The notes under the pieces: model-generated
Told to the model about the DNA's origin: nothing
Database searches by the model: none
Seen by the model: the letters and a program-made list of their open reading frames with translations, nothing else
Shown here: in pieces, positions 26,221 through 35,270 of the stretch
Position numbering within the stretch: the first letter of the stretch is position 1
Layout of the letters: every line of letters starts with the position of its first letter
Position numbers and translations under genes: made by a program
Origin: Halomonas sp. LR3S48
GTDB lineage: Bacteria > Pseudomonadota > Gammaproteobacteria > Pseudomonadales > Halomonadaceae
Assembly: GCF_025725665.1 (NCBI RefSeq)
Contig: NZ_CP107009.1
Location: 1,922,001 to 1,986,000 of the forward strand
DNA length: 64,000 bases
Direction of reading: 5' to 3'

Positions 26221-27633
26221 ATGGGTTCGAATTCTTCATCCATGGATGGCAAAGGTCTGTCTGAGGCCGGCTTCGTTTTCCGGGTGCTGGCTGTGGTACA
26301 GGCGACGCTTATTTTCACGATCGCGCTCATCATGGTGCCGCTGCCCAGGTTGGGGCTGGAGTTCTCTCTGGGCTCGCCAGAACTGCTTCTGCTGCAGGTA
26401 GCCTACGGTTTGCCTTTCAGTGGGCTACTGTTGTTTGGTGGTCGCTTGACGGACCGCTTCGGCGGGCAACGAATCTTCTATATTGGACTGGCCGTCTTCG
26501 GCAGTGCCTCGCTGGGCGCCGCGCTGGCGCCTTCCTTCGAGCTTCTCGTCAGCATGCGCTTTGCGCAGGGAGTGGGGGCAGCCCTCGCTGCACCTGCCGC
26601 TATGGCTCTACTGCGTGCGATCTTTCCGGAGCCAGCGGCCTACGGCAAGGCCATGGCCGTATGGGGAGGTGTCTCCGTACTCGGCGCGCTGCTGGGCTTT
26701 ATCGCTTCAGGCATCGTCACGACCTGGCTCTCCTGGCGCTGGATGTTCAGCGTTCCGGTGCTGATCGCAGTAGCCGCGTTCGTGCTGACCCGCGGGCGGT
26801 TGCCGCAGGAGCGCCGCGAGATGCGGTACCTCGGGCTCGATCCACTTGGCGCAATACTCGCAACCCTGGGGATCGCCCTGGCCAGCTATGGCCTGATCGC
26901 CAGCGAGAACTATGCCTGGGCCTCCGTTCGCGTATTCGGTCCTCTGGTGGTTGGCATTGCGCTCCTGATCGGCTTTCTGATGGTTGAGCGTAGGGTCCGT
27001 CATCCGCTGTTGCCACTCGGCTTCATCCGGGAGCCGTGCCGTGTCGCCGGGCTCGCCGGAATGCTGCTGGCTGCTGCCGGCTCGGTGTTGATAGAGTTCA
27101 TTCTTACGCTCTACTTGCAACAAGTCCGCGGCTGGCCGCCACTGCAAGTGGCGCTGGCATTCCTGCCATTCGCCATCACCTTGGTGGCGGCAAGCCATGT
27201 TGCCGTATCGCTGGTAGAGCGCTGGGGTGCGGCCGGCGTCAGCTGCAGAGGCTTTGCCATTGCTGGCATCGGTCTCGCGGTGCTGACGGCAATCGCTCAT
27301 GATACCGCCTATGTGAGCGTGCTTCTGCCCGGGCAGGTGCTGCTTGCAGCGGGTATTTCGATGGTTTTCTCGGGCTCGGCGGTACTCTCGTCGATAAACG
27401 TACCGCAAGAGCAGGCAGGGCTTGCCGGAGGCGTGATGAATACGGCCATGGAGCTGGGGCCGACCGTTGGGCTTGCCGTATTGATGTCGGTTGCAGCGAC
27501 GCAAGCCGACACGATAGCAGGCTACTCTTGGGCGTTTGGGGCTGCTGCCCTTGCCTACGGGCTCGTAGCGCTCCTCACCCTCGGGCTCAGCCGCCGAAAA
27601 GTATGCTCAGTGGCTGCCAACGCCTTGATATGA
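26221..27633 (+). CDS. MFS efflux transporter (DHA2-like, 14 TM)
   Basis: A 470-residue major facilitator with about 14 hydrophobic segments. Motif A lies in LLLFGGRLTDRFGGQRIF and motif C-like glycines in the fifth helix (AVWGGVSVLGALLGFIASGIV). This matches EmrB/QacA-type proton-coupled drug exporters. GGGAG precedes the ATG. It follows the MerR-controlled DUF2938 gene and is probably co-transcribed, so the cluster reads as an inducible efflux unit. Substrates are not predictable. Confidence 0.82.
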   Translation: MGSNSSSMDGKGLSEAGFVFRVLAVVQATLIFTIALIMVPLPRLGLEFSLGSPELLLLQVAYGLPFSGLLLFGGRLTDRFGGQRIFYIGLAVFGSASLGAALAPSFELLVSMRFAQGVGAALAAPAAMALLRAIFPEPAAYGKAMAVWGGVSVLGALLGFIASGIVTTWLSWRWMFSVPVLIAVAAFVLTRGRLPQERREMRYLGLDPLGAILATLGIALASYGLIASENYAWASVRVFGPLVVGIALLIGFLMVERRVRHPLLPLGFIREPCRVAGLAGMLLAAAGSVLIEFILTLYLQQVRGWPPLQVALAFLPFAITLVAASHVAVSLVERWGAAGVSCRGFAIAGIGLAVLTAIAHDTAYVSVLLPGQVLLAAGISMVFSGSAVLSSINVPQEQAGLAGGVMNTAMELGPTVGLAVLMSVAATQADTIAGYSWAFGAAALAYGLVALLTLGLSRRKVCSVAANALI

Positions 27634-27639
27634 GCCTGT

Positions 27640-29169
27640 TCAGCCGAGGACTCTTGCACTGCGGCGCTGGGTCTTGTCGTCGTACATGCGATTGTCCGCC
27701 AGGGTAAGTACTTCTTGGGCGGGCACCTCGGTGGAACTGGCTGTGCCCATGCTCAAACGAAGCTGCACCTCCACGCTCTCACCGTGCGTGGAGGTGATGG
27801 TGCACCGCTGTCCTTCCAGGTGTGATCGGATCAATGTGGCGACGCGATTGGGTGCTGAGAGGTCTGCGGAAGGGAACAGAATGACGAATTCGTCTCCGCC
27901 ATAGCGTGCGAGGATGTCATCTTCGCGGCACTGCATCTTCAAGCGCTCGGCAACGGCAGTGATGAGCTGATCGCCCGCGACGTGGCCATACTGGTCGTTG
28001 ACCTTCTTGAGCCCATCGACATCCATCATCAATACGGCGAAATCCAGCCCCGGGGGCTGTGCCTTGGCCTGAATGCTCAACTGCAGCGCCGATTCGAAGA
28101 AGCCACGGTTGTAAATCCCGGTCAGGCCGTCGCGTTCCGCCGTCTTTTTCAATTCCAGATGGAGCAGCTTGTTCTCGGTGGCCGCCGCCAGTTGGTCGGC
28201 GAACAGGGTCAGCATTCTCTCCAGCGCACCGTCCAGCTTGGGGGCGCGCACGATGAGCCAGCCATCGTAGAGACTGAGACGGCCGGCCATGGGCGTTGCA
28301 TACAGCTGCTCGCCGACGGTCGTTTCGCGCAGCTTGATGGTGTTTTCCTCGCGATCATGAAGCGTGGCCAAAAGCCCGCCGAGGCGTCGCTCATCCTCCG
28401 GGCCGAGTCGAAGTCCAGTGACGGCAGCGTAGCGTGTCACCTCGGGGCGTTGCCGCTCCTGGAGGAACACGGCAAACCCGTACTCTGGGAAATCGGCGTG
28501 CAGGTGCTTCAGCGAGTCCTCCAGCAGGGTATGGATATTCGAGGCGCGATTGGCTACGACGCCAAGCTGGAGCAGTGCATGAAAGACCCGGTTCTGGAAC
28601 TTGATCTCGACGATACTGCGGCCGATCTTGCGATTCTGCCCATACATCACCTGGGCGATTGCCAGGAAATATATCACTGCGCCGGCACCTTGATAGATGT
28701 CCAACCCGGTACTGACGTACGGCCGGAAGCCGAACCCGGTCAGCGCGCTCCAGCCCAGCGCGCCGCCAGCAAACAGTGCCATGGAAGCCGCCATTCGCCG
28801 TGGCCCGCCGACCACCATGTTGTTCATGAAGCAGGCCAGGCCGATTGTGACGGTGGCCAGCACATAGAAATCGAGCACACTGCACCAGGCACCGAACAAC
28901 AGGCTGTCGAAATAGAGATTCCTGAATTCGGCGCGCTTTGAGTCGTGAGCCATGGCAGCGTGGCCGTACGCGACGGCTGGCCATAGCAGCAGGAGTAGCG
29001 CCGGCAGGATCAGCGACCAGCCGCTGCCTTCCTCCAAGGCAATCCATAGCGTGGTCCCGAAGGTATGGCAAAAGGCGAAGGCACGCGGCGGCAACGTCGC
29101 CAGAGCAAGTCGGTGAGGACGTTTGAGAGAATGCTGCGCCCGTGTTGGAAGAGATTTGATATCTAGCAT
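27640..29169 (-). CDS. Diguanylate cyclase, MASE2 membrane sensor plus GGDEF
   Basis: A 509-residue protein. The N-terminal ~170 residues match the MASE2 sensor of AdrA/DgcC-type cyclases (RAEFRNLYFDSLLFGAWCSVLDF, NNMVVGG). A GAF-like middle region follows, and a C-terminal GGDEF domain has the active site RYGGDEF and an intact RxxD inhibitory site (REDD) just before it. It should make cyclic di-GMP with product inhibition. The ATG at 29169 gives a sensible N-terminus; a GTG at 29208 lacks a ribosome site. It converges with the MFS gene six bases away. Confidence 0.88.
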   Translation of the reverse strand: MLDIKSLPTRAQHSLKRPHRLALATLPPRAFAFCHTFGTTLWIALEEGSGWSLILPALLLLLWPAVAYGHAAMAHDSKRAEFRNLYFDSLLFGAWCSVLDFYVLATVTIGLACFMNNMVVGGPRRMAASMALFAGGALGWSALTGFGFRPYVSTGLDIYQGAGAVIYFLAIAQVMYGQNRKIGRSIVEIKFQNRVFHALLQLGVVANRASNIHTLLEDSLKHLHADFPEYGFAVFLQERQRPEVTRYAAVTGLRLGPEDERRLGGLLATLHDREENTIKLRETTVGEQLYATPMAGRLSLYDGWLIVRAPKLDGALERMLTLFADQLAAATENKLLHLELKKTAERDGLTGIYNRGFFESALQLSIQAKAQPPGLDFAVLMMDVDGLKKVNDQYGHVAGDQLITAVAERLKMQCREDDILARYGGDEFVILFPSADLSAPNRVATLIRSHLEGQRCTITSTHGESVEVQLRLSMGTASSTEVPAQEVLTLADNRMYDDKTQRRSARVLG

Positions 29170-29364
29170 GCCCGCCCAGGTCGTCTGCCTGCTTGCTGCA
29201 GGCAGCACGACATCGATTCGTTAGAGTGATGAGCCGTTTAAAACGCTCTTGCCAGTAGCCTAACACCGGCTGCGAGGGCTGGCATTAACATGGTCCAAGG
29301 CCTTGGGTATGCCAAGTAGCCCGTCACAAGCGCTACACTGGTATGAAGACGCAGCGAGCCAACC

Positions 29365-30201
29365 ATGACAACGACATCCCACAAGCCCCTGTTCTGGCGC
29401 GACCCGCGCATGCCGCACGTGGAGCTGCGCAAGGTCGATGATGGCCGCAGGGTCTGCTATGCACCGCATAGCCATACGCATTGGTCGCTGGGCGCCATTA
29501 CCGCGGGGGAGAGCACCTTCCGCTACCGGGAGGATCGCTACCACGTGCATGCCGGCACCCTGGTGATGATGAATCCCGATTGGATGCACGCCTGTAGCGC
29601 CATCGACGACCGGCCTTGGGCCTACCTGATGCTCTACGTCGATACCGACTGGCTGATCGAGTTGCGCTACCAGGCCGGGCTGTTGGCGTCGCCGCGCTGG
29701 CAGGATTTTCCCACCGCCGTGATTCGCGCGCCCAAATGGTATGAAGGCTACTGCCATATGGCGGCCTGCTTGCTCGATCCGACACGCGACCTGCTCGACA
29801 GGCAAACGGTCGTGGTCGAATACCTCTCCGCCCTGATGCACGAACTGGCCGGTCAGCCGGCACGGCCATTGCCATTGGCCCCGGCGAACCTGCGGCAGCT
29901 TGCTGCCTACCTGGACGCGCACGCGGCAGAGGACATTTCCCTCGATGACCTGTGCGAGCGCTCCGGCTACAGCCCCGGCCATCTGATTCGTGCCTTCAAG
30001 CGTCATTTCGGCTTCACGCCGCATGCCTACCTGATCAACCGTCGCATCCAACTCGGCCAGCGCGAACTGAAAGGCGGCACGCCCATCGCGGAAGCGGCCT
30101 TGAACGCCGGTTTCGCCGACCAGCCGCACTTCCAGCGCACCTTCAAGCGCCTGGTGGCCGCCACGCCGAATCAGTATCGCCAGCCGTCACCCGAGCAGTA
30201 G
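29365..30201 (+). CDS. AraC-family regulator, paired with LysE exporter
   Basis: A 278-residue AraC regulator. An N-terminal cupin sensor domain (PHSHTHWSLGAITAGESTFRYRED with metal-type His residues, then MMNPDWMHAC) is followed by two HTHs (ISLDDLCERSGYSPGHLIRAFKRHFGFTPHAYL and IAEAALNAGFADQPHFQRTFKR). This architecture is common beside LysE/RhtB exporters. It overlaps the convergent exporter gene by 15 bp at their 3' ends. Confidence 0.85.
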   Translation: MTTTSHKPLFWRDPRMPHVELRKVDDGRRVCYAPHSHTHWSLGAITAGESTFRYREDRYHVHAGTLVMMNPDWMHACSAIDDRPWAYLMLYVDTDWLIELRYQAGLLASPRWQDFPTAVIRAPKWYEGYCHMAACLLDPTRDLLDRQTVVVEYLSALMHELAGQPARPLPLAPANLRQLAAYLDAHAAEDISLDDLCERSGYSPGHLIRAFKRHFGFTPHAYLINRRIQLGQRELKGGTPIAEAALNAGFADQPHFQRTFKRLVAATPNQYRQPSPEQ

Positions 30202-30780
30202 ATAGACACAGCTACCGGCGAGCAGCACCGCCAGCGTGCGGTTCACCGCTATCAGCACGGCAGGCCGGTGGAGATAGCGCCTCAGGTAGGCCCCGGCATA
30301 GACCCAACTGCCCAGCGACAGCCAGCAGATCGGCAGGTAGAGCGCGGCGAACATCAGCACCTGCTGCAGGTCACTGCCGCTGGTGTAGGCCCCGATGCCC
30401 GAGGCCGACGCCAGCCACGCCTTGGGGTTGAGCCACTGCATGAGTGCCCCCGTCATGAACCCCGGTGCCCGCTGGGCTCCGCCTTCCGGCAGGCGACCGT
30501 CGTCGCGAAACAGCCGAACGCTCATGTAGAGCAGAAACGCCACCCCCGCCCAGCGCAGTGCCTGTTCCAACCCCGGCACCACCGCCAGCACCGAGTAGAG
30601 CCCCAACCCCACGGCAACGAACAGCACCACGAAGCCCAGCGTGGCCCCGGTCACGAACACCAGTCCCTGGGATAGGGGGTAGCGCGTGCCGCTACTCAGG
30701 CACACCAGGTTCACCGGCCCAGGGGAGATCGAAGCGGCAAGGGCAAACGCCGACATTGGCAGAATCAGGGCAAGGCTCAT
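30187..30780 (-). CDS. LysE family translocator
   Basis: A 197-residue exporter with six hydrophobic helices, SPGPVNLVCLSSGTRYPLSQGLVFVTGATLG at the N-terminus and QWLNPKAWLASASGIGAY in the middle. It probably exports an amino acid or a toxic analogue. The convergent AraC regulator shares its 3' end, a tail-to-tail pairing seen for similar exporters. Confidence 0.83.
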   Translation of the reverse strand: MSLALILPMSAFALAASISPGPVNLVCLSSGTRYPLSQGLVFVTGATLGFVVLFVAVGLGLYSVLAVVPGLEQALRWAGVAFLLYMSVRLFRDDGRLPEGGAQRAPGFMTGALMQWLNPKAWLASASGIGAYTSGSDLQQVLMFAALYLPICWLSLGSWVYAGAYLRRYLHRPAVLIAVNRTLAVLLAGSCVYLLLG

Positions 30781-30931
30781 CGCGACATTCTCCTGGTTAG
30801 CAATGAACCAAGCGTGCCGCAGCGGCAGGGGGCGGTATTGAAGGAAATTGAGGTGAATGAATGCAGGTCTTGCGAAAGGGAAGGCTACCGGCCGAAGCAG
30901 GCCGGTAGCGGTAGGCTTGAGAGTGTGTCGT

Positions 30932-31621
30932 CTACTTCTTGCCCAACGCCTCCAGCAGCAGTCGGGCCGTCGGTTCGGAGGAGGGCGGGTTCTGGCCGGT
31001 GATCAACAGGCCATCCTGGCGCGTGTAGGGCGTGAAGACGTCGGCCTTGGAGTAGTGGGCGCCGCCTTCCTTCAGTGCGTTTTCCACCAGGTGCGGCACG
31101 ACCTCGGTGAGTCCCACGGCCTCTTCCTCTTCGTTGGTGAAGCCGGTGACCTGCCTGCCGCGAATGATCGGGTTGCCGTCGGTATCGCGTGCGTGCACCA
31201 GCACGATGGGGGCGTGGCAGACGGCGGCCACCGGCTTTTGCTGCGCCCAGAAGGTTTCGATCAGGCGGATGGAATCCTTGTCTTCCACCAGGTCCCAAAG
31301 CGGGCCGTGGCCGCCAGGGTAGAAAACGGCATCGAAATCGTCGGCACTGACCTCGCTCAGGCGACGGGTATTGGCCAGGGCCCGCTGGGCCTCATCGTCC
31401 TGCTGGAATCGCCGGGTCGCTTCGGTCTGGCTCTCCTCGGCGTCGCTCTTGGGGTCCAGCGGCGGCTTGCCGCCCTTGGGCGAGGCCAGTACCACCTCGG
31501 CGCCGGCATCCAGGCAGGCGTAGTAGGGCGCCGCCAGTTCCTCGAGCCAGAAGCCGGTGGGCTCGCCGGTATCGCCGAGACGGTCGTGCGAGGTCAGAAC
31601 CATCAGAATACGTGAACTCAT
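30932..31621 (-). CDS. DJ-1/PfpI family protein (Hsp31-like glyoxalase III/chaperone class)
   Basis: A 229-residue cytosolic protein. It has a Glu/His loop YPGGHGPLWDL and the nucleophile elbow AAVCHAPIVL with the catalytic Cys, plus a C-terminal region LITGQNPPSSEPTARLLLEAL typical of Hsp31-like members. These proteins act as glyoxalase III, deglycase-like or redox-stress chaperones; the exact activity is debated for the family. The ATG at 31621 has AGGAG five bases upstream; a frame reaching 31756 has no better start and runs into the DCC gene. Confidence 0.85.
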   Translation of the reverse strand: MSSRILMVLTSHDRLGDTGEPTGFWLEELAAPYYACLDAGAEVVLASPKGGKPPLDPKSDAEESQTEATRRFQQDDEAQRALANTRRLSEVSADDFDAVFYPGGHGPLWDLVEDKDSIRLIETFWAQQKPVAAVCHAPIVLVHARDTDGNPIIRGRQVTGFTNEEEEAVGLTEVVPHLVENALKEGGAHYSKADVFTPYTRQDGLLITGQNPPSSEPTARLLLEALGKK

Positions 31622-31692
31622 GGGAACTCCTGTCATGGCGGTTGGCTGTATCCAACCTTGAAGATAGCGGAGCAGCCGCAATCGCATCCGGC

Positions 31693-32118
31693 TCACTTGC
31701 GATCCAGATTGTCGATGGGGCCCTTTCCCAGCATTTTCAATAGCCCGCTCCGGCACCTCTTGAGCAGAGGATAGAACTGTGCGGTGCGCCCGGGGCTCGC
31801 AAACAGCCGATACATCAAGCGGTTGAACACGCCGCTGCGGGTGCCCAGCAGGGTGAGGCGATGCAGGGCTTCGCTGCCGTGGTACCAGCGTTCGCCAACC
31901 TGCAGGGCGAAGCCCTCATCCAGATCGATGCCCAAGTCCGTGAGCTCCCTGCGCGCTTCGCTGCCGCGCCTGGCGTCGATCAGTTCGAGCTTGCCGACCT
32001 CCGTGCGGATTCGCTGCCAGCGAACGTAGCGACGGCACATCGGGCACTCGCCGTCGTAAACCAGGCGAAGCCGACGGCTTGATGGTTCGTGCTGGCGGGA
32101 ATGGCTCGCTGGCGGCAT
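31693..32118 (-). CDS. DCC-family thiol-disulfide oxidoreductase (DUF393)
   Basis: A 141-residue protein with the diagnostic D22-G-E-C25-P-M-C28 motif (DxxCxxC) near the N-terminus and the family Arg/Trp pattern downstream. DUF393 proteins have a thioredoxin-like fold with a CxxC redox site and an unknown partner. The gene is 71 bp upstream of the DJ-1 gene on the same strand, so both may respond to redox stress as one unit. Confidence 0.85.
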   Translation of the reverse strand: MPPASHSRQHEPSSRRLRLVYDGECPMCRRYVRWQRIRTEVGKLELIDARRGSEARRELTDLGIDLDEGFALQVGERWYHGSEALHRLTLLGTRSGVFNRLMYRLFASPGRTAQFYPLLKRCRSGLLKMLGKGPIDNLDRK

Positions 32119-32171
32119 TTGCTATCCTGAGTCTGGAGTTGGTGTCGTGGCCACGCCTCGGTATGGGGTAG

Positions 32172-32408
32172 CTGGAGCAGTCGGTCCTTGCCGTCGGGTT
32201 CTACTTCGCCTTCGCTAGCCTGGTCGCGGGGGCATGGCTCTCGCTCATTCCCGTCAGCGTGGCGTTCTTCGTGATCGGTCGCGTGCTGTTTCTACGCGGC
32301 TACCGACAAGGCGCCGAGGGTCGCGCACTTGGCATGGTGCTGACCATGATGCCTGCCATTATGGGTTATCCAGCTGTCTTCGTTCTAAGGGTATTGGAAT
32401 GGTTCTAG
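32172..32408 (+). pseudogene. MAPEG family protein, 3' fragment
   Basis: Frame 32172-32408 reads LEQSVLAVGFYFAF, then LSLIPVSVAFFVIGRVLFLRG, then YRQGAEGRALGMVLTMMPA. This matches the C-terminal half of MAPEG membrane proteins, including the conserved RxLFxxGY and GRALG pieces. A TAG directly precedes the first Leu and the N-terminal half, normally containing the E-x-x-P-x(4)-R region, is missing upstream in all frames inspected. It looks like a decayed remnant rather than an intact short gene. It is divergent from the DCC gene. Confidence 0.6.
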
Positions 32409-32558
32409 GGTGAGCTTCACAGCAAAGCGAAGCCTTGAGCCAAAGGGGCCTTTGGCCTATGCCTGAAGGAGGCGCTACTGGTCGCTCCTTGAGGGTATTG
32501 GACGCGTGGCCGGCTATACGGCTCAATAGACGTATAAACACAACGGGAGCTCAATGGA

Positions 32559-32927
32559 ATGAAATTCGGCAAGACGACTCCGATCCTGCGCGTCTTTGAT
32601 GAAGCCAAAACCAGGGAGTTCTATATCGACTTCCTGGGTTTTCAGGTGGATTGGGAACATCGCTTCGCGAAAGGCATGCCGCTGTACATGCAGGTCTCCA
32701 AGGATGGTTGCGTACTGCATCTCTCCGAGCACCATGGCGACTGCAGTCCGGGGGCGGCGCTGCGCATCGAGGCCGACGAGCTCGAAGCGTTTCACCAGCA
32801 GTTGCATGCTGCCGATTACAAGTACGCCAAGCCGGGTCTGGAAGTGATGCCCTGGGGAAGCCAGGACATGACGATAGCCGACCCATTCGGTAACCGGCTG
32901 ACCTTCACCAATGCGATCAGCACTTGA
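32559..32927 (+). CDS. Glyoxalase/bleomycin-resistance superfamily protein
   Basis: A 122-residue vicinal-oxygen-chelate protein: TPILRVFDEAKTREFYIDFLGF at the start, a central HLSEHHGDCSPG and a late IADPFGNRLTF. The fold and size match glyoxalase-like/bleomycin-binding proteins, which bind or modify hydrophobic compounds as dimers. Potential metal ligands (His near the HLSEHH segment and acidic residues) are present, but the substrate is unknown. It is followed 38 bp later by an NTF2-like gene, a common operon partner type. Confidence 0.75.
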   Translation: MKFGKTTPILRVFDEAKTREFYIDFLGFQVDWEHRFAKGMPLYMQVSKDGCVLHLSEHHGDCSPGAALRIEADELEAFHQQLHAADYKYAKPGLEVMPWGSQDMTIADPFGNRLTFTNAIST

Positions 32928-32965
32928 ACGACGGGTATCACCACCTGTCCCGAAAGGAGCACTTC

Positions 32966-33349
32966 ATGGACGAATCGACGAAGCGTGAACTGATTGATCG
33001 ATACATCGCTGCCTACAATCACTTTGACATTGACGGGATGCTGGCCGTACTTGACTCCGACATCACCTTCGAGAATTACTCGGGCGGTGAACTCACCACC
33101 TCTGCCGACGGGATCGACGAGTTTCGGCAGCTCGCCGAGCATGCCAAGGGATTCTTCTCCGAGCGTGTGCAGCGTGTTACCAGCCTGACCTTCAGCCAGG
33201 ACGGCGCCACGGCCGAAATCGATTACCACGGCCGCCTGGCGCAGGACATTCCCGGCGGGCCGAAGGCGGGAAGCCTGATCGAACTGAATGGCATCTCCGA
33301 ATTCACGTTCGGCAGCGAGCGGATTTCCAAGATCGTCGACCGCAGCTGA
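32966..33349 (+). CDS. NTF2-like (SnoaL) family protein
   Basis: A 127-residue protein with the cone-shaped alpha/beta fold pattern of nuclear transport factor 2-like proteins: an N-terminal helix RELIDRYIAAYNHFDIDGML, then DITFENYSGG and a C-terminal strand set. Members are isomerases, hydrolases or binding proteins; no catalytic residues can be assigned here. AAAGGAG before the ATG at 32966 fixes the start. It is downstream of the glyoxalase-like gene. Confidence 0.72.
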   Translation: MDESTKRELIDRYIAAYNHFDIDGMLAVLDSDITFENYSGGELTTSADGIDEFRQLAEHAKGFFSERVQRVTSLTFSQDGATAEIDYHGRLAQDIPGGPKAGSLIELNGISEFTFGSERISKIVDRS

Positions 33350-33520
33350 ACGGGAAAATGAGGCGCAGGTTCCAAGACGGTCGTCTTCCTATGGTCTAGT
33401 GTCAAATATAAGGACATGGCCTGACGCTTACACATTGAGCCCACCCAATGTAAGCCGCATTGATATGTTGCGAGCACTTGCTTCAGCACTGTCCCGCCAC
33501 TCACTGCTGGGAGATTCAAC

Positions 33521-33679
33521 ATGTCAATAGGAACAATTTTGCTGATAATTGTGATATTGCTTCTGATCGGCGTGATACCCGCCTGGCCCCACAGCAGGGG
33601 ATGGGGATACGCCCCCAGCGGAGGGCTCGGGCTGGTTTTGATCATACTGCTCATTCTGGTTTTGATGGGTAGGTTATAG
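33521..33679 (+). CDS. DUF3309 family small membrane protein
   Basis: A 52-residue protein, MSIGTILLIIVILLLIG then PAWPHSRGWGYAPSGGLGL and a hydrophobic end. This is the complete DUF3309 pattern: a single hydrophobic hairpin with a central W-P-x-S-R-x-W-G-Y-x-P-S-G-G-x-G signature. GGGAG lies upstream of the ATG. Function unknown; it is widespread in proteobacteria as a lone gene and often stress-linked. It is too short to be caught by usual length cut-offs. Confidence 0.85.
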   Translation: MSIGTILLIIVILLLIGVIPAWPHSRGWGYAPSGGLGLVLIILLILVLMGRL

Positions 33680-33862
33680 CCAGCTGATTCACTCCCCGCG
33701 ACACGAGTCAGTGTTCCAACTGGGCTCCAGAATGGTCGGGCTGCGGTATAACTTCCCATATCGCGTGGGAAGATGCGAAGCGATGATTGGCTGCTTGCTC
33801 TTTGCCCAGTGTGACTGCCAAGCGAGTGAAGAGCCACGGTTCGGGATAGGGGGAGGATTACC

Positions 33863-34609
33863 TTGGGAAAGGTTCTGATGGTTACCGGCGGCAGCCGAGG
33901 CATCGGTGCGGCAACGGCGCGCTTGGGCGCCGCTAGCGGCTACGCCGTGTGTATCAACTACCGGCATAACGAAGCTGCAGCGTTCGCCGTGGTCGAGGAG
34001 ATAACCCGTGCCGGCGGCGAGGCGGTTGCCGTGGCAGGCGATGTCGGCTCCGAGGCCGACGTGGTGCGTCTCTTCGAAGAAGTCGATGAGCAGCTCGGCC
34101 CGGTCACGGCGCTGGTCAACAACGCCGGCATTCTGGAAACTCAGATGCGCGTCGAACAGATGGACGCCGCACGCCTGAGTCGAGTTCTCTCGATCAATGT
34201 CATCGGCAGCTTTCTCTGTGCTCGCGAGGCCGTGCGGCGTATGTCGACCCGGCACGGTGGCCAGGGCGGGGCGATCGTCAATGTCTCCTCCATTGCCTCA
34301 CGGCTTGGTGCGCCCAATGAGTACGTCGACTACGCCGCTGCCAAGGGCGCCATCGACAGCTTCACCATCGGCCTGGCCAAGGAGGTTGCGGGCGAAGGCA
34401 TTCGCGTCAATGCCGTGCGCCCGGGCGTAATCTACACCGAGATCCACGCCAGCGGCGGCGAGCCGGACCGCGTCGAGCGGGTGAAAACTTCCGTGCCCAT
34501 GCAGCGCGGCGGAGAAGCCGAAGAAGTCGCCCGCGCCATCCTCTGGCTGCTCTCCGACGAAGCTTCCTACTCGACCGGGGCGTTGCTGGACGTAACGGGC
34601 GGGCGATAA
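33863..34609 (+). CDS. Short-chain dehydrogenase/reductase (YgfF-like)
   Basis: A 248-residue SDR. It has a Rossmann TGGSRGIGAATARLG, NNAG, a catalytic Ser in VSSIASR and Y-A-A-A-K, with a late PMQRGGEAEEVARAILWLLSDEASY. It closely follows E. coli YgfF, a predicted glucose-dehydrogenase-like NAD(P) oxidoreductase. The start is a TTG with a strong ribosome site (GGGGAGGA, five bases upstream), the best start in this frame. GrpB follows after 5 bp, so the two are co-transcribed. Confidence 0.87.
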   Translation: MGKVLMVTGGSRGIGAATARLGAASGYAVCINYRHNEAAAFAVVEEITRAGGEAVAVAGDVGSEADVVRLFEEVDEQLGPVTALVNNAGILETQMRVEQMDAARLSRVLSINVIGSFLCAREAVRRMSTRHGGQGGAIVNVSSIASRLGAPNEYVDYAAAKGAIDSFTIGLAKEVAGEGIRVNAVRPGVIYTEIHASGGEPDRVERVKTSVPMQRGGEAEEVARAILWLLSDEASYSTGALLDVTGGR

Positions 34610-34614
34610 GACTG

Positions 34615-35142
34615 ATGAACATGAATCACATAGTAGTGGTCCCCTACGAGGAGAGCTGGGCGCGCCGATTCGATGAAGAGAGGTGTCTTATCGAAGAGGC
34701 GGTGGCCGGTCTCCACAATCGTGTGCATCACATCGGCAGCACCTCGGTCGAAGGGCTGCAGGCCAAACCCATCATCGATATTCTGCTCGAAGTGGCTGAC
34801 TTACAGGAGCTGGATGGGCGATCGCGTTGCTTCGAGGCGATCGGCTATGAGTGTCTGGGAGAGTTTGGCTTGCCGGGCCGTCGTTACTACCGCAAGGGTG
34901 GTATTAGTAGAACCCATCAGATTCATGCTTTCGAGTGGGGCTCTCTGGACGCACAGCGACATCTTGCGTTTCGTGATTACCTGCGCGCCCATCCCGTCGT
35001 GGCCAGAGAGTATGGCGAGTTGAAGCAGCGAGTCGCCAAAGTCTGTCGCCATGACATTACACGCTATTCCGAGGGCAAGGCGGATTTCGTGAAGCTACAT
35101 GAACAGCGAGCGCTGGCATGGCGGGAGCAAATGCATCCATAG
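34615..35142 (+). CDS. GrpB family protein (UPF0157)
   Basis: A 175-residue protein of the GrpB/UPF0157 family, a nucleotidyltransferase-like fold. The hallmark HHIGSTSVEGLQAKPIIDILLEV contains the GS-x(n)-D-x-D-like pattern, and RRYYRKGGISRTHQIHAFEWG follows. The biological function is unknown; some relatives are fused to CoaE. Two ATGs six bases apart (34615, 34621) are possible starts. It is coupled to the SDR gene. Confidence 0.82.
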   Translation: MNMNHIVVVPYEESWARRFDEERCLIEEAVAGLHNRVHHIGSTSVEGLQAKPIIDILLEVADLQELDGRSRCFEAIGYECLGEFGLPGRRYYRKGGISRTHQIHAFEWGSLDAQRHLAFRDYLRAHPVVAREYGELKQRVAKVCRHDITRYSEGKADFVKLHEQRALAWREQMHP

Positions 35143-35270
35143 ATGGTGCTCGCTCCGGTCGTCTTTAATTGATGCCGCACGACTTGTCAGTGTGGATCGA
35201 AGCCCGATCCCAGGACGGAGCACTGAGAATCGATACCCGATGCACAGACGACAGCAACGACTGAGAGTGA

